From Nocardiopsis kunsanensis DSM 44524 (GTDB lineage Bacteria; Actinomycetota; Actinomycetes; Streptosporangiales; Streptosporangiaceae), in NCBI RefSeq assembly GCF_000340965.1, contig NZ_ANAY01000019.1, positions 62,001 through 126,000 on the forward strand: a stretch of DNA of 64,000 nucleotides. Reading direction: 5' to 3'. The notes under the pieces were generated by a model. That model searched no databases. It saw nothing but the letters and a program-made list of their open reading frames with translations, and was not told the origin of the DNA. A program made the translations under genes and the position numbers. Positions 1-9,235 of this stretch are shown one piece after another (positions within the stretch are counted from its first letter, which is position 1; each line of letters opens with the position of its first letter).

Positions 1-2133
1 GACCATGACCGGGTAGCCGATCTCGTCGGCCGCGGCCTTGGCCTGCTCGAAGGAGTGGCCGGTGCCGTACTTGGGCGCAGGCAGGCCGGCTTCGTCCAGG
101 ACCTGGCCGAACTCACCGCGGTCCTCGGCCAGGTCGATGGCCTTCGGGCTGGTGCCGATGACGGGCACCCCGGCCTCCTCGAGTTCGCGGGCCAGACCGA
201 GCGGGGTCTGGCCGCCCAGCTGGACGATGACCCCCACGACCGGCCCGGCGGCCTGCTCGGCGAGCACGACCTCCAGGACGTCCTCCAGGGTGAGGGGCTC
301 GAAGTAGAGCCGGTCGCTGGTGTCGTAGTCGGTGGAGACCGTCTCGGGGTTGCAGTTGACCATGACGGTCTCGTATCCGGCGTCCGAGAGGGCGAAGGAG
401 GCGTGCACGCAGGAGTAGTCGAACTCCACCCCCTGGCCGATGCGGTTGGGGCCCGAGCCCAGGATGATGATCTTGGGCTTGTCGCCGGCCGGGACCTCGG
501 TCTCCTCGTCGTAGCTGGAGTAGAGGTAGGGGGTCCGGGCGGGGAACTCGCCGGCACAGGTGTCCACGGTCAGGTAGACGGGGTGCAGGCCCAGCGCATG
601 GCGCAGTTCGCGGACCACGGCCTCGCTCTTGCCGGTGATCTCGCCGATCTGGAGGTCGGAGAAGCCCAGTTCCTTGGCCTCGCGCAGCACGGACACGTCG
701 AGCTTGGGTGCCCTGGCGAGCGCCCGGGCGGCTTCCTCCAGACGCAGCATCTGGTCGAGGTACCAGGGATCGATACGGGTCGCCTCGTGCAGCTCCTCGA
801 CCGTGGCCCCGGCCCGCAGGGCCTGCTGGACCTGGCGCAGGCGGGTCTCGGTGGGGACCTTGGCCCTCTCCACCAGCTCGTCCTTGTCGCCGGGGGCGCC
901 GCTCCAGGTCAGGCCCACACCCTTCTTCTCCAGGGAGCGCATGGCCTTCTGGAGCGCCTCGGGGAAGGAACGGCCGATGGCCATGGCCTCCCCGACCGAC
1001 TTCATGGTGGTGGTGAGCTGGGGATCGGCACCGGGGAACTTCTCGAAGGCGAAGCGGGGCACCTTGACGACCACGTAGTCGAGCGTGGGCTCGAAGCTGG
1101 CCGGGGTCTCCTTCGTGATGTCGTTGGGGATCTCGTCCAGGGTGTAACCGACCGCGAGCTTGGCGGCGATCTTGGCGATCGGGAAACCGGTGGCCTTGGA
1201 GGCCAGAGCGGAGGAACGCGAGACCCGGGGGTTCATCTCGATGACGATGATGCGCCCGGTGGTGGGGTGCACCGCGAACTGGATGTTGCAACCGCCGGTG
1301 TCGACGCCGACCTCGCGGATGACGGCGATACCGATGTCGCGCAGTTCCTGGTACTCGCGGTCGGTGAGAGTCATGGAGGGTGCGACGGTGATGGAGTCAC
1401 CGGTGTGCACACCCATGGGATCGAGGTTCTCGATGGAGCACACGACGACGACGTTGTCGTTGGCGTCGCGCATCAGCTCCAGCTCGTACTCCTTCCACCC
1501 GAGGATGGACTCCTCCAGGAGCACCTCGTTGGTCGGCGACAGGGCCAGCCCCTGGCCGGCGATGCGGCGCAGGTCGCCCTCGTCGTGCGCGAAGCCGGAG
1601 CCGGCCCCGCCCATGGTGAAGGAGGGGCGCACGACCACCGGGTAATCGAGCTCCTCGGCGGCGTCCAGGCATTCCTGGAGGCTGTGGCAGATGCGCGAAC
1701 GGGCGGAGTTGCCGCCGACACTCTCGACGATGCCCTTGAAGCTCTCCCGGTCCTCACCGGACTGGATCGCCTCGATGTTGGCGCCGATGAGCTCGACGCC
1801 GTACTTGTCGAGGATCCCGGACTCGTGCAGGTCGACTGCGGCGTTGAGGGCGGTCTGCCCGCCCAGGGTCGGCAGGAGGGCGTCGGGGCGCTCCTTGGCG
1901 ATGATCTTCTCGATCATCTCCGAGGTGATCGGCTCGACGTAGGTGGCGTCGGCGATCTCCGGGTCGGTCATGATCGTGGCCGGGTTGGAGTTGACCAGCA
2001 CGACACGGAGGCCCTCGGACCTGAGGACACGGCAGGCCTGGGTTCCCGAGTAGTCGAACTCGGCCGCCTGCCCGATCACGATCGGACCGGAGCCGATCAC
2101 GAGGACGGATGAAAGGTCACTACGGCGCGGCAT
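1..2133 (-). CDS. carB: Carbamoyl-phosphate synthase large subunit (3' end outside the window)
   Basis: Makes carbamoyl phosphate from bicarbonate, ATP and the ammonia delivered by CarA, for pyrimidine and arginine synthesis. The frame is open from the ATG at 2133 to base 1, giving 711 of the usual roughly 1,100 residues. The N-terminal ATP-grasp half begins [20 protein letters not shown], and the start of the second half repeats the dinucleotide-fold motif ([18 protein letters not shown]). The oligomerisation segment lies between them; the C-terminal allosteric domain is cut off. It starts 21 bases after the carA stop and is the last visible gene of the pyr operon. Recognition is firm; only the C-terminus is unseen. 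Confidence 0.97.
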   Translation of the reverse strand, partial: MPRRSDLSSVLVIGSGPIVIGQAAEFDYSGTQACRVLRSEGLRVVLVNSNPATIMTDPEIADATYVEPITSEMIEKIIAKERPDALLPTLGGQTALNAAVDLHESGILDKYGVELIGANIEAIQSGEDRESFKGIVESVGGNSARSRICHSLQECLDAAEELDYPVVVRPSFTMGGAGSGFAHDEGDLRRIAGQGLALSPTNEVLLEESILGWKEYELELMRDANDNVVVVCSIENLDPMGVHTGDSITVAPSMTLTDREYQELRDIGIAVIREVGVDTGGCNIQFAVHPTTGRIIVIEMNPRVSRSSALASKATGFPIAKIAAKLAVGYTLDEIPNDITKETPASFEPTLDYVVVKVPRFAFEKFPGADPQLTTTMKSVGEAMAIGRSFPEALQKAMRSLEKKGVGLTWSGAPGDKDELVERAKVPTETRLRQVQQALRAGATVEELHEATRIDPWYLDQMLRLEEAARALARAPKLDVSVLREAKELGFSDLQIGEITGKSEAVVRELRHALGLHPVYLTVDTCAGEFPARTPYLYSSYDEETEVPAGDKPKIIILGSGPNRIGQGVEFDYSCVHASFALSDAGYETVMVNCNPETVSTDYDTSDRLYFEPLTLEDVLEVVLAEQAAGPVVGVIVQLGGQTPLGLARELEEAGVPVIGTSPKAIDLAEDRGEFGQVLDEAGLPAPKYGTGHSFEQAKAAADEIGYPVMV

Positions 2134-2154
2134 GCTCTTGATTCCTCTTGGTCG

Positions 2155-3351
2155 CTATCGGGCAGCCGGAGCGGGCTGGGCGGACATCAGGTCGACGAAC
2201 TCGTCGAAGAGTGCGGCCGCGTCGTGGGGGCCCGCGGCGGCCTCCGGGTGGAACTGGACGCTGATCACGGGTCGGTCCAGCAACCGCAGGCCCTCGACGA
2301 CCTGGTCGTTGAGGCCGATGTAGCTGACCTCGGCCCGGCCGTGGTCGGTGTCGAAGGGCCGGTCGATCGGCGCGTCGACGGCGAACCCGTGGTTCTGGCC
2401 GGTGATGGCGACGCGGCCGCTGCGGGTGTCGCGCACCGGCTGGTTGATGCCGTGGTGTCCGAAGGTGAGCTTGTAGGTGTCCAGCCCCAGGGCACGGCCC
2501 AGGATCTGGTTGCCGAAGCAGATCCCGAACAGCGGCTTGCCGGCCTCGAGGACACCGCGCATGGTGGCGACGGGGCCGTCCGCCGTGGCGGGGTCGCCGG
2601 GGCCGTTGCTGAAGAAGACCCCGTCCGGGTCCAGGGCGAGGACGTCCTCGGCGGTGGAGCTCGCGGGCAACACGGTGACCCTGCAACCGCGTTCGGCCAG
2701 GCGGTGGGGGGTCATGGCCTTGATCCCGAGGTCGAGTGCGACCACGTGGAACCGGGCCTGCACACCCTCGGGCGGTGCGACCTCGTAGGCGCGGTCGGTG
2801 CTGACCTCGGAGGTCAGGTCGGAGCCGGCCATGGTGGGCTGCTCGAGGATGCGGGCGAGCAGCTTCTGCGGGTCGGTCTCCACCGTGCTGACGGCCGCGC
2901 GCATGGCACCGCGGTCGCGCAGGTGACGGGTGAGGGCGCGGGTGCCCTTGAGAGCGATTCCGACAACGCCCTGGCTGCGCATCTCCTCCTCCAGGGAGCG
3001 CTCGGCCCTCCAGTTGGAGAAGGCGCGGGCGGGCTCTCGCACGACGCAGCCAGCGGCCCAGATGCGCTCGGACTCGGTGTCCTCGTCGTTGACGCCGGTG
3101 TTGCCGATGTGCGGTGCGGTCATCACCACGATCTGGCGGTGGTAGGAGGGATCGGTGAAGGTCTCCTGGTAACCGGTCATGCCGGTGTTGAAGACGGCCT
3201 CGCCGAAGGTCTCGCCGGTGGCGCCGTACGAGTGGCCGTGGAAGACCCGGCCGTCCTCGAGCACCAGAATCGCCGGTCCGCCCTTTTCCTCGGACACCTC
3301 TGCCCCCTCTTGCCTGCCGGGAAGGCCCCGGCCGTTCTGTGTGGTGTTCAT
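2155..3351 (-). CDS. carA: Carbamoyl-phosphate synthase small (glutaminase) subunit
   Basis: Glutamine amidotransferase subunit that hydrolyses glutamine and passes ammonia to CarB. 398 residues, the normal length. An N-terminal CarA domain is followed by a class I glutaminase domain with the nucleophile Cys278 in GICFGNQ and the His368/Glu370 pair in VQFHPEA. GICFGNQ replaces the enterobacterial GICLGHQ; this is the usual actinobacterial form as I recall it. The ATG at 3351 overlaps the pyrC stop as ATGA, which implies coupled translation, and fixes the start well upstream of the conserved ILVLEDGR segment. Confidence 0.97.
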   Translation of the reverse strand: MNTTQNGRGLPGRQEGAEVSEEKGGPAILVLEDGRVFHGHSYGATGETFGEAVFNTGMTGYQETFTDPSYHRQIVVMTAPHIGNTGVNDEDTESERIWAAGCVVREPARAFSNWRAERSLEEEMRSQGVVGIALKGTRALTRHLRDRGAMRAAVSTVETDPQKLLARILEQPTMAGSDLTSEVSTDRAYEVAPPEGVQARFHVVALDLGIKAMTPHRLAERGCRVTVLPASSTAEDVLALDPDGVFFSNGPGDPATADGPVATMRGVLEAGKPLFGICFGNQILGRALGLDTYKLTFGHHGINQPVRDTRSGRVAITGQNHGFAVDAPIDRPFDTDHGRAEVSYIGLNDQVVEGLRLLDRPVISVQFHPEAAAGPHDAAALFDEFVDLMSAQPAPAAR

Positions 3352-4649
3352 GCGGTCTTGCCTTCCAGGACGGTGGGGACCCCGCGCAGGAACGTGGCGC
3401 GGACCCGGCCGGGCAGGCTCATGCCCCGGAAGGGGGTGTTGCTGCTCTTGCTGGCCATGGTGGTGCCGTCGACACCGACGGGGTCGGCGGGGTCGTACAG
3501 GACGACGTTGGCGGGTTCGCCCTCCGCCAGGGCGCGGCCGTGGCCCTCCACCCGTCCGATGCGTGCGGGGGTGACGGACATACGGTCGGCGACCTGTTTC
3601 CAGGTCAGCAGGCCGGTGTCGACCATGGTGCGCTGGACGACGGCCAACGCCGTCTCCAGACCGACCATCCCCATGGCGGCGTCGGACCACTCGGTCTCCT
3701 TGGCCTCCACGGGGTGGGGAGCGTGGTCGGTGGCCACGACGTCGATCGTTCCGTCGGCCAGGCCCTCGCGCAGGGCGAGGACGTCATCCTCGGTGCGCAG
3801 CGGCGGATTGACCTTGTAGACGGGGTCGTAGCCCTCCACGAGGTCTTCGGTGAGCAGCAGGTGGTGGGGGGTGACCTCGGCGGTGACGTCGCAGCCGCGT
3901 TCCTTGGCCCAGCGGATGATGTCGACCGAGCCCTTGGTGGAGACGTGGCACACGTGCAGGCGCGATCCCACGTGCTGGGCGAGCAGGCAGTCGCGGGCGA
4001 TGATCGCCTCCTCGGCGACCGCGGGCCAGCCGGACAGGCCGAGGCGGTCGGAGACGCAGCCCTCGTTCATCTGGGCACCCTCGGTGAGCCGGGGTTCCTG
4101 GGCGTGCTGGGCGACGACGCCGTCGAAGGCCTTGACGTACTCCAGGGCGCGTCGCATGAGCAGCGCGTCGGAGACGCAGATGCCGTCGTCGGAGAAGACG
4201 CGGACCGCGGCGGAGGAGGCGGCCATGGCACCGATCTCGGCGAGTTGTTCGCCGGCGAGGCCGACGGTGACGGCGCCGACGGGACGCACGTCGCACAGGC
4301 CGGCTTCGCGGCCCAGGTGCCAGACCTGTTCGACGACGCCTGCGGTGTCGGCGACGGGGTCGGTGTTGGCCATGGCGTGCACGGAGGTGTAGCCGCCCGT
4401 GGCGGCCGACCGGGAGCCGGTCTCGACGGTCTCGGCGTCCTCACGTCCGGGTTCGCGCAGGTGGGTGTGCAGGTCGACCAGGCCGGGGAGGGCGATCAGA
4501 CCGTCGGCGTCGACGACCTGCGCGTCCTGGGGGCCTTCGAGGCCGGCACCGATCCGGGTGATGGTGCCATCGCTCAGGAGCAGGTCGACCGGGTCGCCGC
4601 CGAGCGGTCGCGCCCCGCGGACGAGGTAGGGGCCGTGGTTCTCGGGCAT
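3348..4649 (-). CDS. pyrC: Dihydroorotase
   Basis: Cyclises carbamoyl aspartate to dihydroorotate, step three of pyrimidine synthesis. 433 residues. The zinc-binding HTH motif is at residues 61-63 ([10 protein letters not shown]), with later metal and substrate residues in CHVSTKG, EVTPHH and ATDHAPH. This is the class I type related to the Bacillus enzyme. The start [12 protein letters not shown] at 4649 gives the expected N-terminus; an open extension upstream encodes arginine- and proline-rich sequence unlike the family. A 91-base gap separates it from pyrB, and its stop overlaps carA. Confidence 0.96.
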   Translation of the reverse strand: MPENHGPYLVRGARPLGGDPVDLLLSDGTITRIGAGLEGPQDAQVVDADGLIALPGLVDLHTHLREPGREDAETVETGSRSAATGGYTSVHAMANTDPVADTAGVVEQVWHLGREAGLCDVRPVGAVTVGLAGEQLAEIGAMAASSAAVRVFSDDGICVSDALLMRRALEYVKAFDGVVAQHAQEPRLTEGAQMNEGCVSDRLGLSGWPAVAEEAIIARDCLLAQHVGSRLHVCHVSTKGSVDIIRWAKERGCDVTAEVTPHHLLLTEDLVEGYDPVYKVNPPLRTEDDVLALREGLADGTIDVVATDHAPHPVEAKETEWSDAAMGMVGLETALAVVQRTMVDTGLLTWKQVADRMSVTPARIGRVEGHGRALAEGEPANVVLYDPADPVGVDGTTMASKSSNTPFRGMSLPGRVRATFLRGVPTVLEGKTA

Positions 4650-4740
4650 CGCGGTGTACGGCTTTCTGTTCGGGTGGAGAAAGGCTGGGGGTGCCGTGGG
4701 GCACCGGGCGCGCGCCGACGGGGCCGGGCGCGCGAGGGCA

Positions 4741-5649
4741 TCAGGAGCCGCCGAGGAGCAGGTAGAGCACGGCCATGCGCAGGCTGACACCGTTGGCAAC
4801 CTGCTCGGTGACGGTGCACCGGGGCGAGTCCGCGACCTCCGCGGAGATCTCCATGCCGCGGACCATGGGTCCGGGGTGCATGACGAGGGCGTGCTCGGGC
4901 ATGCGGCCGAGGCGTTCGCCGTCGAGGCCGTAGTTGCGGGTGTACTCGCGCACGGAGGGGAAGAAGGACTCCCGCATGCGCTCGGCCTGGACACGCAGCA
5001 GCACGACCACGTCGCTCTTGGGCAGGACGGCGTCCAGGTCGTAGGAGACCTCGCACGGCCAGGTGTGCACGGACACCGGTAGCAGCGTGGGCGGCGCCAC
5101 GAGGGTGACCTCGGCGCCCAGTGTGGTCAGCAGCAGCACGCTGGAACGTGCCACACGGCTGTGCAGGACGTCGCCGACCACGGCCACGCGCAGGCCTTCG
5201 AGGCGGCCGAGGCGGTTCCTCATGGTGAAGGCGTCGAGCAGGGCCTGGGTGGGGTGCTCGTGGGTGCCGTCACCGGCGTTGAGGACCGACCCGTCGACCC
5301 AGCGGGCGAGGCGGTGTGCCGCACCCGAGGCGCTGTGGCGGACGACCACGCCGTCGGCGCCCATGGCCTGCAGCGTCAGGGCGGTGTCCTTGAGGCTCTC
5401 GCCCTTGGAGACGCTGGAGCCCTTGGCGGAGAAGTTGATGACGTCGGCGGAGAGGCGCTTGGCCGCGAGTTCGAAGGAGGTGCGGGTACGGGTGGAGTCC
5501 TCGTAGAAGAGGTTGACCACGGTCCGTCCGCGCAGGGTCGGCAGTTTCTTGACCGACCGGTCTGCGACCTGGGCGAGTTCGGAGGCGGTGTCCAGGATCA
5601 GGGTGGCCTGGTCCCGGTCGAGGTCTCCGGTGGAGAGCAGGTGCCGCAT
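4741..5649 (-). CDS. pyrB: Aspartate carbamoyltransferase catalytic subunit
   Basis: Condenses carbamoyl phosphate with aspartate, the committed step of pyrimidine synthesis. 302 residues. The carbamoyl-phosphate loop STRTRTSFE is at residues 52-60, HPTQALLD is present, and the aspartate-domain motif MHPGPMVRG lies near the C-terminus. No pyrI regulatory subunit gene is nearby, as is usual in Gram-positive bacteria. The ATG at 5649 shares one base with the pyrR stop (TGATG), so the two are probably translated in series. Confidence 0.97.
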   Translation of the reverse strand: MRHLLSTGDLDRDQATLILDTASELAQVADRSVKKLPTLRGRTVVNLFYEDSTRTRTSFELAAKRLSADVINFSAKGSSVSKGESLKDTALTLQAMGADGVVVRHSASGAAHRLARWVDGSVLNAGDGTHEHPTQALLDAFTMRNRLGRLEGLRVAVVGDVLHSRVARSSVLLLTTLGAEVTLVAPPTLLPVSVHTWPCEVSYDLDAVLPKSDVVVLLRVQAERMRESFFPSVREYTRNYGLDGERLGRMPEHALVMHPGPMVRGMEISAEVADSPRCTVTEQVANGVSLRMAVLYLLLGGS

Positions 5650-6287
5650 CAGTGCTCCTCCCCCGTTCCTGTGGTGCCGGTCCGGGACCGGGAGGGGCCG
5701 AGCAGGACGGCGTCCTGGTCGTCGGTCTCGCTCAGGCGTACGTCGACGTTCTCCCGCAGGGAGGTGGGCAGGTTCTTGCCCACGTAGTCGGCGCGGATGG
5801 GCAGTTCGCGGTGGCCGCGGTCGACGAGGACGGCGAGCTGGACCGCTCGGGGACGGCCGAGGTCGCCGAGTGCGTCGAGGGCGGCGCGTACGGTCCGGCC
5901 GGAGAAGAGCACGTCGTCGACGAGGACGACCACGCGGTCGTCGAGCCCGCTCTCGGGGACCTCGGTCCGGCCGAGCGCCCGTGCGGGTGCGAGCCGCAGG
6001 TCGTCGCGGTACATGGTGATGTCGAGGGAACCGGCGGGGACCGCGATGTCCTCCACCCGTTCGATGCGCCGGGCCAGGCGCTGTGCGAGCGGGACGCCGC
6101 GCGAGGGAACACCGAGGAGTGTGACCTCGTGACCGCCCTTGGTGCGTTCGAGCACCTCGTGGGCGATCCGGGTCAGAGCCCGGTCGATCTCGGGGCCGTC
6201 GAGGACGGCGCGGGTGCCTGCGGGCATCTCCGCCTGTGCGCCCGAGCCCCTCGCCGCATCACCTGCGGTGGGTTTTTGCGCACGCAA
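5649..6287 (-). CDS. pyrR: PyrR, uracil phosphoribosyltransferase / pyr mRNA-binding regulator
   Basis: RNA-binding regulator of pyrimidine genes, often with UPRT activity. The PRPP-binding motif [13 protein letters not shown] and the segments [11 protein letters not shown] and [10 protein letters not shown] are clear. The start is uncertain. A TTG at 6287 lies 8 bases after a purine-rich AAGGGGG ribosome binding site inside the PyrR target hairpin, giving 212 residues. An ATG at 6227 ([11 protein letters not shown], 192 residues) matches the core family length but has a poorly spaced site. I prefer the TTG because the operator overlaps its binding site. It is the first gene of the pyr operon. 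Confidence 0.9.
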   Translation of the reverse strand: MRAQKPTAGDAARGSGAQAEMPAGTRAVLDGPEIDRALTRIAHEVLERTKGGHEVTLLGVPSRGVPLAQRLARRIERVEDIAVPAGSLDITMYRDDLRLAPARALGRTEVPESGLDDRVVVLVDDVLFSGRTVRAALDALGDLGRPRAVQLAVLVDRGHRELPIRADYVGKNLPTSLRENVDVRLSETDDQDAVLLGPSRSRTGTTGTGEEH

Positions 6288-6298
6288 AATAGTGACCC

Positions 6299-6331
6299 CC
6301 TTCCCTGCCTCACTGGACAGGCCGTTAAAGG
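6299..6331 (-). promoter_or_regulatory. PyrR-binding RNA element over the pyrR ribosome binding site
   Basis: Read on the minus strand this is CTTTAA, a short spacer, then GTCCAGTGAGGCAGGGAAGG. It folds as CCTG/CAGG with an upper stem closing the loop CAGTGA, which fits the CNGNGA loop of PyrR-binding hairpins. The 3' side carries the AAGG that serves as the ribosome binding site for the TTG at 6287. Known from Mycobacterium smegmatis: PyrR represses translation from such a site. Inferred here: UMP-loaded PyrR blocks initiation of pyrR and, by coupling, the operon. Confidence 0.85.
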
Positions 6332-6404
6332 ATGTCGATCGGGCCCACGCTACCAGCGCAGGGGTCACGCCTTCCCCGGGAGTTCACCCCGCTCACCCCG
6401 CCAC

Positions 6405-6420
6405 TGTGAATTAGGTCACA
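6405..6420. promoter_or_regulatory. CRP/GlxR-type palindrome between bldD and pyrR
   Basis: TGTGA-attagg-TCACA is an exact TGTGA-N6-TCACA match, the consensus for CRP-family regulators (GlxR and Crp in actinobacteria). It lies about 118 bases upstream of the pyrR TTG and about 370 bases upstream of bldD. A possible pyrR -10 hexamer (TAGCGT, 6352-6347 on the minus strand) would place the site near -70. Which promoter it serves is unknown. Confidence 0.6.
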
Positions 6421-6427
6421 CATAAAA

Positions 6428-6459
6428 TCCACGCGTTGCCACCGCCGGCAACGCGTGGA
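6428..6459. other. Perfect 13-bp stem-loop in the bldD-pyrR intergenic region
   Basis: The arm TCCACGCGTTGCC (6428-6440) pairs exactly with 6447-6459 around a 6-base loop. On the minus strand the stem is followed by TTTTATGTG, so it resembles an intrinsic terminator for RNA moving towards pyrR. On the plus strand no T-run follows. It could stop antisense RNA coming from bldD, or act as a pyr leader attenuator if a pyr promoter lies further upstream. Confidence 0.6.
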
Positions 6460-6788
6460 CCGCGCCCCGACTCCACCCCCTCACCACCCTCCGAAGCCGG
6501 AAGGCCCCGCGAACACGGGCTTTCACGCCCCAAGGCCCACCCCTATCCTCCCGTTCTCGGGTGACATGAGAGGAGTTTCACCTACGCGCGGTTCGGACAC
6601 TGATTAGTCGCATTTCACACCAACGGCTTGACCTGGGAGCCAGACCCCCCTACCGTCACTGTCTGTAATCACTACCGGGTGGGGTTGCACCCCGTGACCA
6701 TCCGCTGGACCGCCCAGTCGGCCCGCCGAGTACGAGCGGAACGTCTCCCCCACCACCAGCCACCGTCACGGCCGGGAGCGACAAGAAG

Positions 6789-7283
6789 ATGCCATCGGAA
6801 TACGCAAAGTCCCTCGGCGCGCGGCTGCGTGCCATCCGCACCCAGCAGGGCCTGTCCCTGCACGGCGTCGAGGAGAAGTCCCACGGGCGCTGGAAGGCCG
6901 TCGTGGTGGGTTCCTACGAGCGCGGTGACCGCGCCGTCACCGTGCAGAAGCTGGCCGAGCTCGCCGACTTCTACGGTGTACCGATGTCGGAGCTGCTTCC
7001 GGGCGGCGCCGCACCCACCCCGCTGGGCCCCACACCCAAGCTGGTGATCGACCTGGAGCGCATGCAGCAGCTGCCGCAGGAGAAGGCCGGGCCGCTCTCG
7101 CGCTACGTCGCCACCATCCAGAGCCAGCGCGGCGACTACAACGGCCGTGTGCTCAGCATCCGCCAGGAGGACCTGCGTTCACTCGCAGTCATCTACGACA
7201 AGTCTCCCTCGGACCTGACCGAGGAGCTCATCAACTGGGGCGTTCTGGACCCCGAGGCTCGCCGGGCCGTCGACGCCTTCTAG
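6789..7283 (+). CDS. bldD: BldD, c-di-GMP-responsive developmental repressor
   Basis: Master repressor of sporulation genes in Streptomyces; it dimerises and binds DNA when loaded with tetrameric c-di-GMP. 164 residues. The N-terminal XRE-type helix-turn-helix is at about residues 7-70 (VVVGSYERGDRAVTVQKLAE). The C-terminal domain carries the c-di-GMP signature RGD-X8-RQED at 114-128; Streptomyces has RQDD, so Asp is replaced by Glu at one position. The ATG at 6789 gives the expected MPSEYAKSLGARLR start. It diverges from pyrR, an arrangement I recall from Streptomyces. Confidence 0.95.
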   Translation: MPSEYAKSLGARLRAIRTQQGLSLHGVEEKSHGRWKAVVVGSYERGDRAVTVQKLAELADFYGVPMSELLPGGAAPTPLGPTPKLVIDLERMQQLPQEKAGPLSRYVATIQSQRGDYNGRVLSIRQEDLRSLAVIYDKSPSDLTEELINWGVLDPEARRAVDAF

Positions 7284-7307
7284 CCGCGTCGGGACCTTCG
7301 AGGTACG

Positions 7308-7341
7308 AGAGCCGGCCCCTCCCCCCGAGGTCGCCGGCTCT
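7308..7341 (+). terminator. Terminator after bldD
   Basis: AGAGCCGGC (7308-7316) pairs perfectly with 7333-7341 around a 16-base loop, 25 bases after the bldD stop. The following sequence is not T-rich, as is common in actinomycetes. The remaining stretch to 7610 holds no convincing gene, only a GC-rich inverted repeat (GGCGGCGCGG near 7431 with its complement near 7478). Confidence 0.65.
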
Positions 7342-7610
7342 TCCTGTCCGCGGACCCCGTCACACCCCACGGTGGGCGGGGTCCGACTCGTGTGGGGGCG
7401 GACGGCGCTCTGCCGGGAGCGGGGAACGAAGGGCGGCGCGGCCGGACGTGGGGCTTCCCCTCCCCAGCCCGACCGCGCCGCCGCCCACCAGGGTACCCGG
7501 CGGACAATTGGTCGAACACGAGTTCGACGGATTCAGTAAATCGCAGCCCCGGAAGAGCGTCAAGGACTTGGCGCCGGTCCGTGTCCGGGACTCCTCCGGT
7601 GACCGTGCTC

Positions 7611-7616
7611 TAGGGT
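7611..7616 (+). promoter_or_regulatory. -10 hexamer for a leaderless GNAT gene
   Basis: TAGGGT ends 6 bases before the GTG at 7623, so transcription would begin at or next to the start codon. No ribosome binding site is visible. Confidence 0.55.
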
Positions 7617-7622
7617 TGGCCC

Positions 7623-8237
7623 GTGGACGCCGAGACCGAACTTCGTGAACTGGCGCCGGATCCCTTCACGCACGCGGTTCCAGCCCTGATCCGGATCTAC
7701 GAGGCCGCCATGGCGCCCCCGGCCGAACAGCTCCCCGGGCGTGCAGCGGTGATGAGCGCCCACGCCGAGCACCCGGGTTTCCGCTCGGTGGTGGCCGTGC
7801 GCGATGAGGAACCCGTCGGGTTCGCCTACGCCTTCCGCGGACGGCCCGGCCAGTGGTGGCACGATGTCGTCGAAGCGGGGATGCGCGCCCGTTGGAACGA
7901 CCGGCAGGTACGCCGGTACCTGGACTCGGCCGTGGAGATCGCCGAGGTGCACGTCCATCCCGGCGCACAGAACCGGGGCATCGGACGGTGCATGTTGCAT
8001 GCTCTGTGCGAGGGGCGGCCGGAGCGGACTGCTCTGCTGTCCACCCGGACGGGTCCGACCCCGGCCCGCCACCTCTATGTCTCCTGCGGCTTCACCGCGC
8101 TGCTGGAGGGTCTCACCTTCCCCGGCAGCCCGGATCAGCCCTTCGACATCCTGGCTGCACGGCTCCCGCTCAGGGGGTCCGGGTCCCGGCGATCTCCCGG
8201 TAGATCTCCCTGGTGGCCATGGACTGGTTCGAAGTGA
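7623..8237 (+). CDS. GNAT-family N-acetyltransferase
   Basis: Predicted acetyl-CoA-dependent acetyltransferase of 204 residues; the substrate cannot be told. The core fold is visible as [24 protein letters not shown] sequence ([15 protein letters not shown] at about 107-121), the acetyl-CoA pyrophosphate loop, followed by RHLYVSCGF near residue 150. The GTG start at 7623 fits a leaderless transcript. The last 68 bases overlap the 3' end of metF on the opposite strand, so the final arginine/serine-rich tail may be a recent read-through extension. Confidence 0.85.
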   Translation: MDAETELRELAPDPFTHAVPALIRIYEAAMAPPAEQLPGRAAVMSAHAEHPGFRSVVAVRDEEPVGFAYAFRGRPGQWWHDVVEAGMRARWNDRQVRRYLDSAVEIAEVHVHPGAQNRGIGRCMLHALCEGRPERTALLSTRTGPTPARHLYVSCGFTALLEGLTFPGSPDQPFDILAARLPLRGSGSRRSPGRSPWWPWTGSK

Positions 8238-9096
8238 TGAAGTGGATCCCGGGAGCGCCCTCGGCCAACAGCCGTTCGCACATGCGCTGGGCGTGCTCGA
8301 TCCCGAACTGGCGCACCGCCTCCTCGTCGTCGCCGAAGCTCTCGAACTTCTCGGCGAGATCACGCGGGAACGGGGCTCCGGAGAGCTTCTCGGAGCGCGG
8401 GATGAAGGACGTGCGCACCACCGGGAACACCTCGGGGATGATGGGGATGTCGCAGCCCCTGGCTGCCACGCGGTCACGCATACGCAGGTAGTCCTCCGGG
8501 TCGAAGAACATCTGCGTGATGGCGTAGTCGGCTCCGGCGCGGCACTTGCGGACGAAGTGGTCGGTGTCGGTCTCCACGTCGGCCGAGCGCGGGTGCTTGT
8601 AGGGGAAGGCTGCCACCCCCACGCAGAAGTCGCCGCTCTCCTTGATCAACCGGACCAGTTCTTCGGAGTAGGTCAGTCCTTCGGGGTGGGAGATCCACTC
8701 ACCGTCGGGGTCGCCGGGCGGGTCCCCGCGCACGGCGAGCAGATTGGAGACCCCCGCAGCGGAGAAGCGTCCGATGAGGTGGCGCAGCTCCGCGACGGAG
8801 TGGTCCACGAGGGTCATGTGCGCCACCGGGAGCAACGTCGTGTCGGTGGCGATGTGTTCGGTGGTCTCTACAGTCCTTCCCCGCGTACTACCGCCGGCCC
8901 CGTAGGTGACCGAGACGAACGAAGGGTTGAGCGCCTCCAGTTCGCGAATGGCGCGCCAGAGGCGTTCCTGCGCCTTGGGCGTACGCGGCGGGAAGAACTC
9001 GAAGGAGAACATCGGTTCCCCGGAGTCAAGCATGTCGCTGATGTGCCGAGGGCTGGTGGCACGAGGTGCCACGGAACGTGTAGATGCGGCCTGCAT
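8170..9096 (-). CDS. metF: Methylenetetrahydrofolate reductase
   Basis: Reduces 5,10-methylene-THF to 5-methyl-THF using FAD, supplying the methyl group for methionine. 308 residues. [17 protein letters not shown] (about 30-46), [13 protein letters not shown] and [11 protein letters not shown] are family signatures, and [15 protein letters not shown] follows. The ATG at 9096 sits 7 bases after TAGGCT on the minus strand, consistent with a leaderless or very short 5' end. It diverges from the prenyl diphosphate synthase gene, a pairing also found in Streptomyces and Mycobacterium. Confidence 0.95.
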   Translation of the reverse strand: MQAASTRSVAPRATSPRHISDMLDSGEPMFSFEFFPPRTPKAQERLWRAIRELEALNPSFVSVTYGAGGSTRGRTVETTEHIATDTTLLPVAHMTLVDHSVAELRHLIGRFSAAGVSNLLAVRGDPPGDPDGEWISHPEGLTYSEELVRLIKESGDFCVGVAAFPYKHPRSADVETDTDHFVRKCRAGADYAITQMFFDPEDYLRMRDRVAARGCDIPIIPEVFPVVRTSFIPRSEKLSGAPFPRDLAEKFESFGDDEEAVRQFGIEHAQRMCERLLAEGAPGIHFITSNQSMATREIYREIAGTRTP

Positions 9097-9103
9097 GCTC
9101 TCC

Positions 9104-9109
9104 AGCCTA
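9104..9109 (-). promoter_or_regulatory. -10 hexamer for metF
   Basis: TAGGCT on the minus strand ends 7 bases before the metF ATG. The intervening GGAGAGC could alternatively be read as a ribosome binding site for a slightly longer transcript. Confidence 0.45.
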
Positions 9110-9222
9110 GAACAAGCCCCTCCGCCGACCGGGGGCCAGGGTCCATCACGCCCCGAACTGCCCGCGCTGCCAGGCTCCCCGAAACTCTTCCGGGGCAGGG
9201 CGGGATGGGCGTGAACAGCCGA

Positions 9223-9228
9223 TAATGT
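9223..9228 (+). promoter_or_regulatory. -10 hexamer for the prenyl diphosphate synthase gene
   Basis: TAATGT followed by 7 bases and the ATG at 9236. This spacing argues for the ATG over an in-frame GTG at 9227, which would lie inside the promoter. Confidence 0.5.
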
Positions 9229-9235
9229 GCGAGGT

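Noticed and set aside
55..2112. A 685-codon plus-strand open frame opposite carB
   Set aside because: Antisense shadow of carB with Leu/Gly/Asp repeats typical of reverse-complement frames; no known domain.
7391..7560. Overlapping short open frames after bldD
   Set aside because: Several frames are open on both strands in a GC-rich inverted repeat; none has a ribosome binding site or recognisable sequence.
9227..9229. GTG start for the prenyl diphosphate synthase
   Set aside because: It overlaps the TAATGT -10 hexamer; the ATG at 9236 is correctly spaced for a leaderless start.
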